Source of the DNA: Strigamia acuminata
Lineage: Eukaryota > Arthropoda > Chilopoda > Geophilomorpha > Linotaeniidae
Assembly (NCBI GenBank): GCA_949358305.1
Contig: OX442314.1
Span: 19,399,060-19,463,059 of the forward strand
Length of the DNA stretch: 64,000 nt
Direction: 5' to 3'
Both the position numbers and the translations under genes were made by a program. Shown piece by piece: positions 35,501 through 47,600 of the stretch; position 1 is the stretch's first letter, and the number at the start of each line of letters is the position of its first letter. The notes under the pieces were generated by a model. That model made no database searches and had not been told where the DNA came from. It saw only the letters and a list, made by a program, of their open reading frames with translations.

Positions 35501-37744
35501 CTGCATTGATTGGCACACCCTTTCGAGGCCACGTTACTTCAATCTGTGACTTCAATCTGTGAGAAGACTGCCCAAACGTCCGCATTGGGATCGTTTTCAG
35601 TGGTATTCGAACTACGACAAATTCCATCAACAAACTGACAACCAGGGTGACCACAAATATGGGTTTAAAACACTAGTCCTGCTGTCCCAAAAGGTCAAAT
35701 AATATAAAGCTTCTCTCAAAACATCGCTAAGTTGTGATAATTCCATCAAACTTGGCACGAGAGGTTTTTATAAAATTTTAAATATTGCAACAAAATTTTT
35801 CATCGTGCCACCTTAGGGGCAACTTATTTGTGCGTTTGCCAGTTTCAGACTGATTTTTCCTCTTGTCTGCACTTAAACAATAATGCCATTAATCGCCCTG
35901 ATGCTCCCCACTGAGGCGGCCAAATTTCATGCATTTTTCATCAAGACTTGTCTCAAAGAGTGTGCTGTTATTTCAATAATTATAAACTCAAAACAATTGG
36001 ATTACTACCCATTAATTTTTCAGATATGGAGAGTGTACGATAGAGATACTAGTGGCTATATTGAAGCGGATGAACTGAAGGTGAACGAGTTGGAAACCCG
36101 AGTAAAAAAAATTTACGATATATTTTTAATTTCCGTAACAGAATTTCCTGACTGACTTACTGAAAGAGGCTAATAAAGAAACGGAAGTGTCTGAAGATAA
36201 GCTAATCGAATATACAGACAGCTTGGTATGAAGATTCCCTTTAATTTTCACTAAATTTTGGCTCAAATATCAATTAACAAACATTAATTACAGCTAACGA
36301 TTTTTGACTCGAACAAAGATGGAAAACTACAATTAAGCGAGATGGCAAAGTAATATAGATTTATTTCTACTAAATTAAAAATTAAAAATTAAAACACTTT
36401 GTTTTATCAGATTATTGCCAGTAAAAGAGAACTTTTTATGCAGATCCATATTTAAGGTTAGGTGTGATGCGAAGCATGTGTGTTTGGCACTAGTGATAGA
36501 GTTGGGCAAACTATCTATTTAAAGAGATAAACACTCCTCTAGTGCAAGCAAATAGACAAACAATCTTGTAGAATGTTTGCGAATTCTTTGTGCACCAGAA
36601 ATATTAAACAAGGACAGCAAATTTGTGAATTTCTAATGGGAATTAAATTTGAATGAGTTTGAGGCTTTAAATGGGGCGCCAAATTCATTTCTGTCTACGA
36701 CACTCAACCGGCAAGCTCCAATTCTTAATCTTAACCGTGCCAAGCATATCATTCGTAATAAAAATAAAATTACCTTACCTTGCCTTATTGAATTCCCCCT
36801 TGTGATCTAAAGATGTTATAAATTTGTCTGTAGGGGGCCAGCAAATTAACCAAGAATGACATTGAACGAGTCTTTGCTCTTTATGACCGCGTAAATTACA
36901 CCTAAAATTACAAAAAAAGAAAGCATAAATTCAATTTATTCTCTTGTATTTCAATGATAAGGACAAAAATGGAACTATTGAAAACGAAGAATTAACTGGC
37001 TTCCTCAAAGATTTGTTGGAATTAGTTAAAAAGGTAATTAAAACACTCAAGAACGAGCTAATAGAGAGTTTGCGGGATGCATTTTTCCCTTATTTTGTGC
37101 CACTTTACACTATTTTAGTGCCATATCGTAAGGGAAAAATCTTTAGTGTATCGTTTTCAACACTAAATTAAAATATAGCGCAGCCAATCAGAATTGAGAA
37201 CACTATATTGTTAGCTCCGTCCATTTCAAATGGCGATTATTTTGTTGTCCCCGATCAAACACATCACAGTCATAGGTACATAGATTGAATGATAAGTGAG
37301 GCCCAAAATTGAATTTTAGGCCCAAAACCATACTTTATAGGCATAATAATGGAATTTTATGCAGACATTTGCACATTTACGCCCCCAAATTGAATGTTTA
37401 GTCCCAAAATTACTAACTGTCAGTTATAGTTGGCTGAAATAGTGTAGTGATAACGGAAAAGTGCAGTCTGCAAAAACTTAATTTATCATTTTTCCCTTAC
37501 GCTATTTTTATAGCGTATAGTCTTTAACTGTAAGGGAAAAATGCATCTCGCAAACTCTCTAATATAGTTCTAATTATTAACATTGTCGATATTCATTACG
37601 TTAAAGGACTACGATGCGGACGATTTGGCCGATTTTCACGACACCATTATGCGAGGATGTGACACAGATCATGATGGAAAAATTAACAAAGCTGAACTTA
37701 CTATCATTTTATTGGCACTTGGACAACAAGGTCCTGGGGATTAA
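32505..37744 (+). CDS. Cbp53E: Calbindin-32-like six-EF-hand calcium buffer
   Basis: Eleven exons give 305 aa: 32505-32649, 32705-32790, 34718-34807, 34875-34961, 36024-36080, 36142-36225, 36294-36349, 36411-36456, 36834-36890, 36962-37033, 37607-37744. The start is the ATG of MAKAQDASGGF. All six loops look canonical: DSDGNGFIEGKE, DDNRDGKIEIRE, DRDTSGYIEADE, DSNKDGKLQLSE, DRDKNGTIENEE and DTDHDGKINKAE. Blocks such as LLPMEENFLLLFRFDNPL, LTKEDIE-like LTKNDIERVF and GFLKDLLELVKK match insect calbindin-32 closely. The protein is a cytosolic Ca2+ buffer of neurons and muscle. Intron 2 has a GC donor (CCAGAG|gcaaga). Intron 10 carries a MITE and intron 4 a minus-strand Cys-rich remnant. A second copy begins at 63730. 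Confidence 0.95.
35317..35680 (-). pseudogene. Cysteine-rich ORF remnant, possibly three-finger (Ly6-like), inside calbindin intron 4
   Basis: The minus strand reads CGHPGCQFVDGICRSS, then NDPNADVW, one in-frame TGA, and VASKGCANQCSVTFTC in the same frame. The Cys spacing and the KGCANQC block recall three-finger domains of secreted neurotoxin-like or GPI-anchored Ly6 proteins. No signal peptide or start was found, and the stop breaks the frame. The assignment is tentative; it may be an exon pair whose splice sites I misread. Confidence 0.3.
37074..37559. mobile_element. MITE with 30-bp inverted repeats and TAATA duplication
   Basis: Ends GAGAGTTTGCGGGATGCATT and, reverse-complemented, GAGAGTTTGCGAGATGCATT, both continuing TTTCCCTTA. 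TAATA flanks each end (37069-37073, 37560-37564). Inner inverted copies of TTTTTCCCTTAC occur near both ends. 486 bp, in calbindin intron 10. Confidence 0.82.
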
Positions 37745-38410
37745 GATTAATCCATTCTTACGCTGTGACACTGTGTGCATTTATAATTGTGCTGTTTATA
37801 TATTATCATTTTTGTGTTTTCTTAATTTTTGTAATCAAAAGCACACATAATTATGGTAGAAAACATTATTACCATCCTTTAATGATAACATTTTTTTTAT
37901 ATTTATCCTTATCCTCCTTACATATATATCCTAATATATCAATACACAATTTATGATGGCTACATATTAACCCACATTCCTCATTATTATCATTCGTAAT
38001 GTGACGTAATATATCAACAAACTATCTCAAATAACTCCTTGTCTCTTCAACACTTCAAAAATAAAAACATGAAAGGTTTTGTTGTTTGAATTCGAATATG
38101 ATTGCCGCGCAATTTTGTATATCATGTGTCAGAGTGTATAAAAATATAAAATACTATTTCTATTCCACTATTCCACAAAATATTACCTATTAATATCTAT
38201 AAATGTAGCAAGTAATAAATAACGATTTTTTGGATATTTTTTTGTGATTTATTTACACTTTCTAAAAGTTCCATTGCCTGGAGAACTGTGCTGGTTGTTT
38301 AGGACAAGTGCCATTTTCCTGAAGGGTGAGAACTCGTCAGGTATTTCCTGATCCTCTCTGTAAGGGGCGAGCACGCAACAGTACAGGTAGTTCCAGGTGA
38401 AATCACTTTT
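37745..38410. other. Calbindin 3' region and CALML4 upstream region
   Basis: AT-rich. AATAAA-like motifs near 38215 could end the calbindin transcript. No additional coding sequence seen. Confidence 0.5.
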
Positions 38411-40700
38411 ATGATGGTAAATTGTGGAAAGTTTTTTTCATTTATTTAAAAATTATAAAACTAATGTGTTTCACACCAATATAACTTTGCAGGCACTTTA
38501 CTTCAAGGAACAGGATATTGATGGTGAGTTGAGAAATAAGATAATACAAAACAAACAACAAAACAAATGAAAATAGGGCACGCTTGATAGAGTTCAGTCT
38601 CCATTTTATAATGTGGCCGTGTTAGCCTATATTTGTTTTTTAAATTATTTTCTTATATTAATTTGTACTTTTTAAAATTATTATTATTATTTTTTTTATA
38701 TAGAATTTCGAGAATGTTTTTACCTCTACGCAAGAAACGGACAAATTCGTACTTTGGAGGAGTTGAAAATAATTTTACGTTCACTTGATTTAAGCCCAAC
38801 GACAACTGAGTTGAATAAGTATTTTAAAGATAAAAGTAGGTATTTTTTTTTAATTTGGATAGTTTTGACTTCTATCTACAGTTTGTGCCCGGTATCTTGA
38901 AGCCAATTCTACTGTGCATCCAATTCTGCGCAGATGATTTCCTAATTCCAGTCGTTATTTAGCAGTATTAAGCCTAATAATGCTAAAATAAAGTACATAA
39001 ACAACTCATTGACAAGGCGACAATCGTCACGTTAAATGTGATACGTAGTTTGAAGTTGGCATCAAGGAACCAGGTCCAAACTAGTTCTCCAGTAATGTAT
39101 TACTATTCTCATTTTAAGATGGAAAATTATCGTTTGCTGATTTTTTGGACATTATGCACAAACACACAAGAGTTGAGAATATACCAAAAGAAATTTTAGA
39201 CGCTTTCCGAGCGTATGATGTGTCTGGAAGAGGAATCATTTCAGCACGCGAACTAAAACGTATTCTTTCTACGTGGGGAGAGAAAATGACACCAAGAGAA
39301 GGTAAATATTCTACATTTTTAAGCATGCATTTAAGCAGTGGCATTGACCCATGAGAAAATGCTAAGAAATACGGATTATTTGATAAAATTTGACAAGACT
39401 GAGAATTTTTTTTTTATAAATAATGTCACAATTCTATTTGGAAATGTCACATTTCAAATTTTTATTGGATAACCTTATGCTACATAATACAAGTTCAACT
39501 CGTATTAAAAGTCATTTTTATCTAGTTTATCCGATTTAAACACCAGTCTAAATGCATATTGTAGGCGGCCATTTAAACGACTTAAGTTATTTTCAGGCTG
39601 TTTAACTGCAGTAAATTTAGAAATAGGATTGCCTCTATAGTGTGTCTTCAGTTCATCGCAGATCATTTCGTTGCTGACCATTTTTCGAAGCTTGGTGCAT
39701 CACACCTTTAATAAAACGGTTAAGGTTTGGTTCGGGGAGGGGGGTGCTAGGAGAAAAACAACCTCAGCTTGTGGTCGAAACCGAGTCAACAAAACCCTGC
39801 GACAAAATGATCAGCAACGAAATGAAACGACTTCACACCTACAGTAGATTAAATGATCTATTCGGCCAAAAATAAAAAAATATTGTAAATAGTGTGTTAA
39901 ACCAAACTTAAATGAGAAATTTAACATTATTTATTGATTTTTTTTAAAAGAAAAAAACATTTCAAGTGTATAATTGGTTCATGTGTGTTTTCTAGTGTTA
40001 AAGCGTCAGTTTTACAGGTACTAAAATGTAAATTTACACGTGTTGAAACATATTTACAGGTGTGAAACATGTTTGAAACATGTTTCCAAGAGTATTTTTA
40101 ATAGTTAAAGATGTTTGTAAATTTAAGCGGGTTTTCAAATGTTAAAATTTGTTTTCTAGTGCTAAAGATAATTTACAAGTACCAGTAGTAAAACGTGTTT
40201 TCAAGTGTTAAAATATGTATACAATACAAGTGCTAAGTTTTTGCTTTTCTGTCGTTTTTTCAATACCGAATATTCTGCCGTGATATTCGGCACAAAATAT
40301 TCAGTATTCGGACATTTACCTTTTTTTGTTATTCGGTGTAACCCTATAATTATAAACGCTGAAAAAAGCGTGGTTAAAATTTCATTTAAACTTATCTAAA
40401 TTTGGTGCACAATGCCCAATCCGAGCCAGCCCTCACAAGTCAGTTAAAGCTGACCACAGCAAATGACACCATTTTATTTAGTTTAAATGACTTTTTGAAT
40501 GCAGCTACTGATGTTTATTTATAAATATACAATAAATTTATTTGTTGACCACCACTAGCTACTTACGGATACTTAATTACCTTTTGCCTTTCTTTTTAGT
40601 TGACCAAATATTTCGCGAAGCAAATATAAGTCCTCACGGCTCGATTCGTTTCGAAGATTTTGTTCGCATAGTAGCAGCACCAATTCCGGATTACTACTAA
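38411..40700 (+). CDS. CALML4: Calmodulin-like protein 4 homologue
   Basis: Exons 38411-38416, 38493-38523, 38704-38835, 39119-39301 and 40600-40700 give 150 aa. The first coding exon is just ATG ATG before a gtaaat donor, the arrangement typical of calmodulin-family genes. The protein opens LYFKEQDIDEFRECF. EF1 (ARNGQIRTLEE) lacks the Asp ligands. EF2 is short (KDKNGKLSFADF). EF3 (DVSGRGIISARE) is the best preserved. EF4 (NISPHGSIRFED) is degraded. The match to CALML4 rests on LGEKLT-like WGEKMTPREVDQIFREANI and the C-terminus PIPDYY. In vertebrates CALML4 is a light chain of myosin-7B in microvillar tip-link complexes. A role with an unconventional myosin here is inference. The 1.3 kb last intron carries a repeat end (40485-40506). 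Confidence 0.88.
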
Positions 40701-41614
40701 AGAAGAATTATTATAACAAAAATTAATTTATCTAGTTTAAAGAAATTTACCAGAATCACTACACGATATTATTATTTGTAAACATTTTTACGAAATACTA
40801 TCAGGCTCGTTCAATTAGAATAATTTATGTTCTGCACTAAGTATACTTAAAAATTTCACATTTTATAAATGTAATATATTTATTAATAAATTCTAATTAA
40901 CTAATATAGTAATGTTTAGTGACTAAAAATAAAGAAAGTATCAATAACTTACGAGTCAAGATACGCCTTCTTGGAAAATCAAACAAACTGTGTGACTTAA
41001 CTAGCGTCATAAACCGCCATGTTTGCTTGTTTTTTTTCTGTAATACAGTTAGGCAAGAGTTTAAAAAAGACAAGACAAATAATTAAACTTTTGTTGTGAA
41101 TAATTATCACCAGATGTCACACTCTCTTTGAAGGGCGCGAACAATTCCTTTCACAAATGTTTGAGGAAATTCTTTAATCTCGATTACCTTAACAAGAAGC
41201 CCTGATATTCAACAATCGCGTGATTTAACATTCATTCTTATGGATCGCAAAATAAAGTCAGAATTAAATTCTCTCAAAATTATACCGAAAATTTATCAAT
41301 GTAATGAACTGGGTTAGCACAGCGCATTTTTCTTTTTTTAAATTCTAGCCTCAAAGCATGCATAAGCAATTTACAAATAGGTCAATCCTCATTCCTGGAA
41401 CGTAAGTAATGACGAGGATTACGTATTTCTGTGACTGGTGTTTATTTGCTCCAAACGTTTAGTCGCCGGATGCAGTAGGGGGAAAAAACCGAGTGAATGA
41501 GTTGGAATTCGACAGAGAATTTAAGGACGCGTCTAGATGACAACAAGCTTGAAAAAACAATCATTAAAATAGCCCGTTATTCAACCCGTTCTTAAATAGC
41601 TAGTGTGTGACAAC
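40701..41614. other. Intergenic stretch between CALML4 and P-glycoprotein
   Basis: No gene seen. AATAAA-type signals near 40930 may end CALML4. Likely contains the promoter for the distal P-glycoprotein first exon. Confidence 0.5.
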
Positions 41615-41648
41615 ATGTCTGATTTAAACAATAGTAAATCACACAAAG
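41615..41648 (+). other. Alternative first coding exon a of the P-glycoprotein gene
   Basis: ATG opens [11 protein letters not shown] and ends in phase 1 at a consensus donor (AAAG|gtaaga). Joined to the exon at 43400 it keeps the transporter frame (1361 aa). Confidence 0.6.
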
Positions 41649-44600
41649 GTAAGAAACCTCAAACATAAGATTGTCTTCTTAATTGCACAAGTCATTAAGT
41701 AATGACACGCATAATATTCACGCTTGTGCAAATCGTTTCCACGTGTATGCATTGTTTTTCGATCGTGTTCGTGAATAGTATTTCAGTCTCTATTTCTTCT
41801 ATTACAAACCATGTCGGATATGCAGGCAAAATTGAGGATGTGAATAATTTTTTTAAATTTATTTTTTGGTAGATGATTTTCTTTTTGTTCTTTTCAAAAA
41901 AAAAAAAAACAACTTGTTATTCATAGTTTGTAGCAATATTTGAAGGAGAATGAATTCATTCGATTTATTTGAGTGTATTGGTTAGAAAATAGCCTGTTTT
42001 CCCCTAATAAGTGACATCACTTTATGAATGGCCTCTTGTGTTGCATTCACTTCGGAATGGGTGGGGAAGAGATGTAGCTAGGCAACCAACATGCGCACAA
42101 ACACGAGGTGCCAAACTTAGGTCTCAATAGACATTGGTGCGCGTGCGAGAAGCCAATGTTTGTCACGTGACGATCATCAGTAAATTTTTCTTGTGTTAGG
42201 TTTAATAATTCTGCGAAAAGATTTATATCCAAAGACAAGGAAATACAATTTTATCGTTTGTTTCTTTTCTCCGTTTCCTTTCATCCTTTATTAAAGTGCA
42301 GGAAAAATTTATTTTTTATTATTTGAAAATAATAAAATCAAATTAAAATTTATTTTTTTACTTAGTCAATACTCTGCACACACAAATTAAAATTGGCGTG
42401 CAATTATGTTGTCTTGGAAACAACAATGCTAAAGTGTGTCAGAGTCAAGGTCTTCGTCGTAAATATTCCGGTCCCATTTAATAATAAAATTGACTAAAGC
42501 ACTTTGTAGTTATTGAAAACGGATTAATTTGATTGACAATTTAGTTCTTCAAACAAATGATTAAAAACACTCCACATTAAATATTAAAAAGATAATTGAA
42601 AACATTTTTTTTTCTAATTTAATCTACATGCAGCGCGTATTATTACATAACTTCACATAACAATGGCATTTGAAGGTAGGATTTAGCATTTTTTTACTAT
42701 ATTTTTTTTTCAAAAAAGCATAAAATAATTTTTAACATTTTTTTATAATGATTTTAATTGGAAAAATCGCCTCCACACATTACATCACAATCACAATTGA
42801 TTGATGCAATTTGATGCAATTTGGCTTCGATTCTGCCTTTAATATTTGAATAAATTCTTTAAATTAAAGGAGCATAAAGTGGCGGTTGAATTCAGCCAAA
42901 GATCATTCATGTCAATTAAGAAGAATGAAAATTGTTCACATTTATTCGTTAAGTCATTGTGTGAATTCAGGGTTCATGTGCAAACAGAGCCCAATCTTTA
43001 AAAAAAAAGTCATATTGCAGCATTTTGTGCGCATCAGTTTTCACTCTGTGCAGTTTTGTTTTGTTGTGGTGATAAAATGGCAAAAAAGACCACCGAGGAC
43101 AAAAAACGTAAGTGTATGTTATTGATTTTTGACCACATGGACAAAAAATGATGTATTCTCATTTGAAATATTATTTAAAAAAAAAAAAAAAATCCCAACA
43201 ATCAACATGATCCCTAAATGACAACAAGAAAGGTGTATGATTATTGTGGGTCAAAATTAACTCATTAAGAGATAAGATAAGACGTTTTTTTTTCTACTCT
43301 ATTGCAGTTCATTAGTAAGTGATTGCATTATGTAGTGAAAGTTATTTGTGTTTTATAAGAAGGTTAAATTTTTTCTTTGACTTATTATTGGACAAACAGC
43401 GGAAATAATAATGCGCGGGGAAGTGGATCTTGGTAAGCAATTAAATTTTTAACGGCAAATTGAGCAGCATCCTGGAATTGAATATTTTCATTACGTAACC
43501 ATGTTATCTCATCGGTTTGAAAATTTAAATTGACTTCCAAGCTTATAATTTTCAGTTAGGAGTGTATTGTGTGGATGTTTTAATTATATGCCGCTTTCAC
43601 ATGCTTTTATATTCCAAACGTGTTATTCCGAAGTTACTTTTTGCAAATTCATTTGTAATTAGTGTTTACGAATAAAATATTTTTTCGAAAAATTATTTCT
43701 TTTCCAGGCAAACTTTATAGAAAGATTATACCAAGTAAAGATGAGATTGCATTAGATAATAATGTTAAAGAGAAAGAAACTGACGACAAAACGCAAGAGG
43801 AAGAAACGGACGATGAAGCCAAGTGAGTTATAAAATTCGTTTTACTACCAATTTTGTGAATAACAATGAAACGTATTGTAATTTTAGGAAAAAGTCGAAT
43901 GATCCGCCTCCAATAGCATTCCATAAACTGGTAAATTATTTATTTAAGGCTCAGCTCAATTTTTGACCTGTTTTTAATTGCAGTTCCAATTTGCTACTGG
44001 ATCTGAAAATCTCATGATAGTTTTTGGATGCTTAATGGCAATAGTGTCGGGTCTTGGAATGCCAGTTCTTGTTATACTCTTTGGTAGGGTGACAAATGCA
44101 TTCGTTTATAATGCAATGGAATTAGCGTTTAAAAACCAGAATATCACCGCGATTAGTGCAAATATAAACTCACCATTAATTCTCAATAATTCCTCATTTA
44201 ATAATTCTCTCGAGAATTTAACTCTGCCCGATGCATCACCATCTCCGTAAGATTGTTGAATTCCAAAGAAATACGAGTAAATATTAATAAATCTATTTTC
44301 TTAAGATACACAGTGCATCTACCTCCGGGATATACACTGAATTTTTTGGAAGAAGTTCAGAACTTTGGTGTCTACACATGCATTTTAGGCTTAGTGCAGT
44401 TAATAGCGAGTTATTTTATGGTTGTGTGTTTGAATACTGCTGCGGACAAGCAGATATTTCGTATTAGGGTGTTGTTTTTAAAATCCGTTTTACGTCAAGA
44501 TATTGCCTGGTACGATGAGCAACCGATGGGAGAATTTTCAAGCAGATCAATTGGGTAAGAAAATTTATGTTTTTTCGGAATTCGGATACATTTAGTTTTT

Positions 44601-47600
44601 TATTTTATTTCGATTAAAACAGTGATCTGAACAAACTTCAAGATGGCATTGGAGAAAAATTAGGAATGTTTATATTTTTTATGTCAAATTTTGTTGTCGA
44701 TATGATAATTGCCTTTGTATATGGCTGGAAACTTACATTAGTTATCTTATCTGCCATGCCTTTACTAACAATTGCAACAGCTGCCTTTATGAAAGTAAGA
44801 AAATATTTTTATATTTGTTTTATATTTATATTTATAATATTTACTTCAGATTCAAAGCACGATGACGAATGACGAGCTTAAAGCGTACTCCAAAGCTGGA
44901 ACTGTAGCGGAAGAAGTTTTTCAGTCCGTTAAAACAGTTTTTGCTTTTTGTGGAGAAGAAAAAGAAACAGAGCGGTGAGAAATTCGATCAAATTTTATAG
45001 ACCCATAAAAGTGATCACTTTAAACAGTCCTAAAGTCCTAAAGATGTAAAAATATGGTAATTAGATGCTACCCATAGGGGCCAAAGCTCCTCAAATGGCC
45101 CTAACCGGCCAACTTCTTTCTACTGTTAGGAGATCTAAATCTCTAATGGAACATCGGCCAAAGTGTCTAAGATAATCTAATAAACCTAACGGGAGGTTTT
45201 AGCATAATTTGAGCACGAGTATCAAATGCAGTCGAGCATTTCGTTAAATTTTCATTTTCACCATAATTACATTTTCCAATTAATTAAACGCAATGCTTTA
45301 AGCAGCTTTAAGCGGATTTTTATCAGGAGTTATAGTTCGCTACTTGTAACAGTCTTTCCAGTTTAATAATTTAATTAATTTGGTTTTTTTCCATTAGGTT
45401 TGAAAAAAATTTAGTGTACGCTCAGAAGGCTGCTATCAAACGAGGCCTGGTTACCGGATTGGGAACTGGAGTTACTTGGCTCATGACTTATGGCAGTTTT
45501 TCATTGGCTTTTTGGTACGGAGTTAAATTATTTTTCGACAGTCATCGAGATGGTAGTTACGAATATGATGCCAGTACAATTATAATTGTAAGTGCGAATT
45601 AATCCAATGCGTAAACTAGCTTAACACGAATTATTTTACAGGTTTTCTTCTCTGCACTTATGGGTGCAATGATGATCGGACAAGGAAGTCCCTTTCTAGA
45701 AGCAATTAATGTAGCTCGTGTAGGCGCTGCTACCGTTTTCCAAGTCATCCACAGAGTACGTAATAAAACGACTTATATTACGTAGAAATTGCTAAAGTGC
45801 ATGGCGTACACAGGTGCCTATAATCGACAGCAGTTCCATTCAGGGAGATAGACCGCCGTGCCTCATTGGCGATATTCACTTTAAAGATGTTCATTTTAAT
45901 TACCCGAGCCGAGCAGATGTAAACATTTTAAATGGATTAGATTTTAAAATAGCAAGCGGTCAAACTGTTGCTTTGGTTGGAAAGAGTGGGTGCGGTAAGA
46001 GTACATTGATTCAACTAGTACAACGAATGTATGACGTGAACGAAGGTTCTGTAAGTAATATGCATTTGGATTTTTTGTTGCTGTAATCTCATTTTCCGGT
46101 TTGTTTACCTTTGTAGGTTAAGATTGATGGCAAAGATGTGAGAAGATTTAACGTTAAGTGGCTAAGGGAACGAATTGGAGTTGTAGGACAAGAGCCGGTC
46201 CTCTTTGGTTTGAGTATTTCAGAGAACATTAAACTGGGCTGTGATGGCATCACTCAGGAACAAATAGAGCAGGCATCAAAGGCAGCAAATGCTCATGATT
46301 TTATAATGAAGTTGCCGAAGGTAATTGCTTTTCAAAACATCTTTGCTTGTATTTTATTTATTAGGTGAAAAGTAGTGAATTTTTAGCTTTGAAGGGATGG
46401 TATTAATTTTTCAAGATGTCGTAAAAACGTGTTCTATTAAAAAAAAAAATAGAACACGATTCTCTTCAATAATACGATTTGGGTTCTAATGGAATCAGTT
46501 TTAGCCACATTGCTTATAGACAGTACTGTTGTATCGAACGCGTTCACTTTTCGATGTGAACGAGAAAAATGAACTCGTTCACTTCACGTTCAAACGTTTT
46601 GATGACGTTTTCATCATCAAAACGTTCATTTCTAATTGCTTTTTATGATAAAAACGGCTTTTTTCGTCATAAACAGCGATAAAAATGACTGCTTTACTAA
46701 AAAAAAGTGTTTTTTTCATCTGAAATTCACAAAATGTGCCAAAAAACGTGTTAATTTTTTTAAAAAAATTTGAAAAAGTGAACGCGAACTATTTGTTCAA
46801 GTTCATGAACTTGAACTTAGTTCACTTTTGAAAAAATTAGAGTAACGTGAATGTGAACACGTTCACATGGTCATGAACGCGTACTTGAACGAGTTCATAA
46901 TTTAGTGAACGAGATACAACACTGCTTATAGACAATCACAAATAATTGTAAATTAAATAACAGACAACACTGATTGTGAGTGTTTGGAGTCCTGGGAGAA
47001 ATTCCCCAAGTCTATAATGAAAAGGAAAGTTGTCAAACGGTAGTTTTTCACAATGACATTGCAGTTGTCTTGAGCTTTTCAAGCCAAGAATAATGAGCGT
47101 GTGAAAGCTGATTCCACGTACTTAAAATGGCGAGCTGAGTATAGTGAGAAAATAGAAGGGTCTAGACTGAAAAGCATTTAATCTTTATGTTTTCAGAGAT
47201 ACGACACCCTGGTTGGTGATAGAGGTTCTCAGTTAAGTGGTGGACAGAAACAACGAATTGCAATTGCTCGTGCCTTAGTGAAAAACCCTAGAATTTTATT
47301 ACTCGACGAAGCAACATCTGCACTAGATACAGAGAGTGAAGGAATTGTTCAAGCAGCACTAGACAAAGTAAATGTTTGCAGTCTAATGTGTACATTTTTC
47401 CTTCAATTGGATGCTGATAATATCTAGGTAAGAAAAGGAAGAACAACTTTAATCGTAGCTCATCGCTTAACAACTGTCAGAACTGCTGACGTGATATGTG
47501 TTATTGACGACGGGCGAGTTGCCGAGCACGGAACTCACGATGATTTGATGAACCATCGAGGATTGTATTATGAATTGGTTCAAGCGCAACAAGTAAGTTA

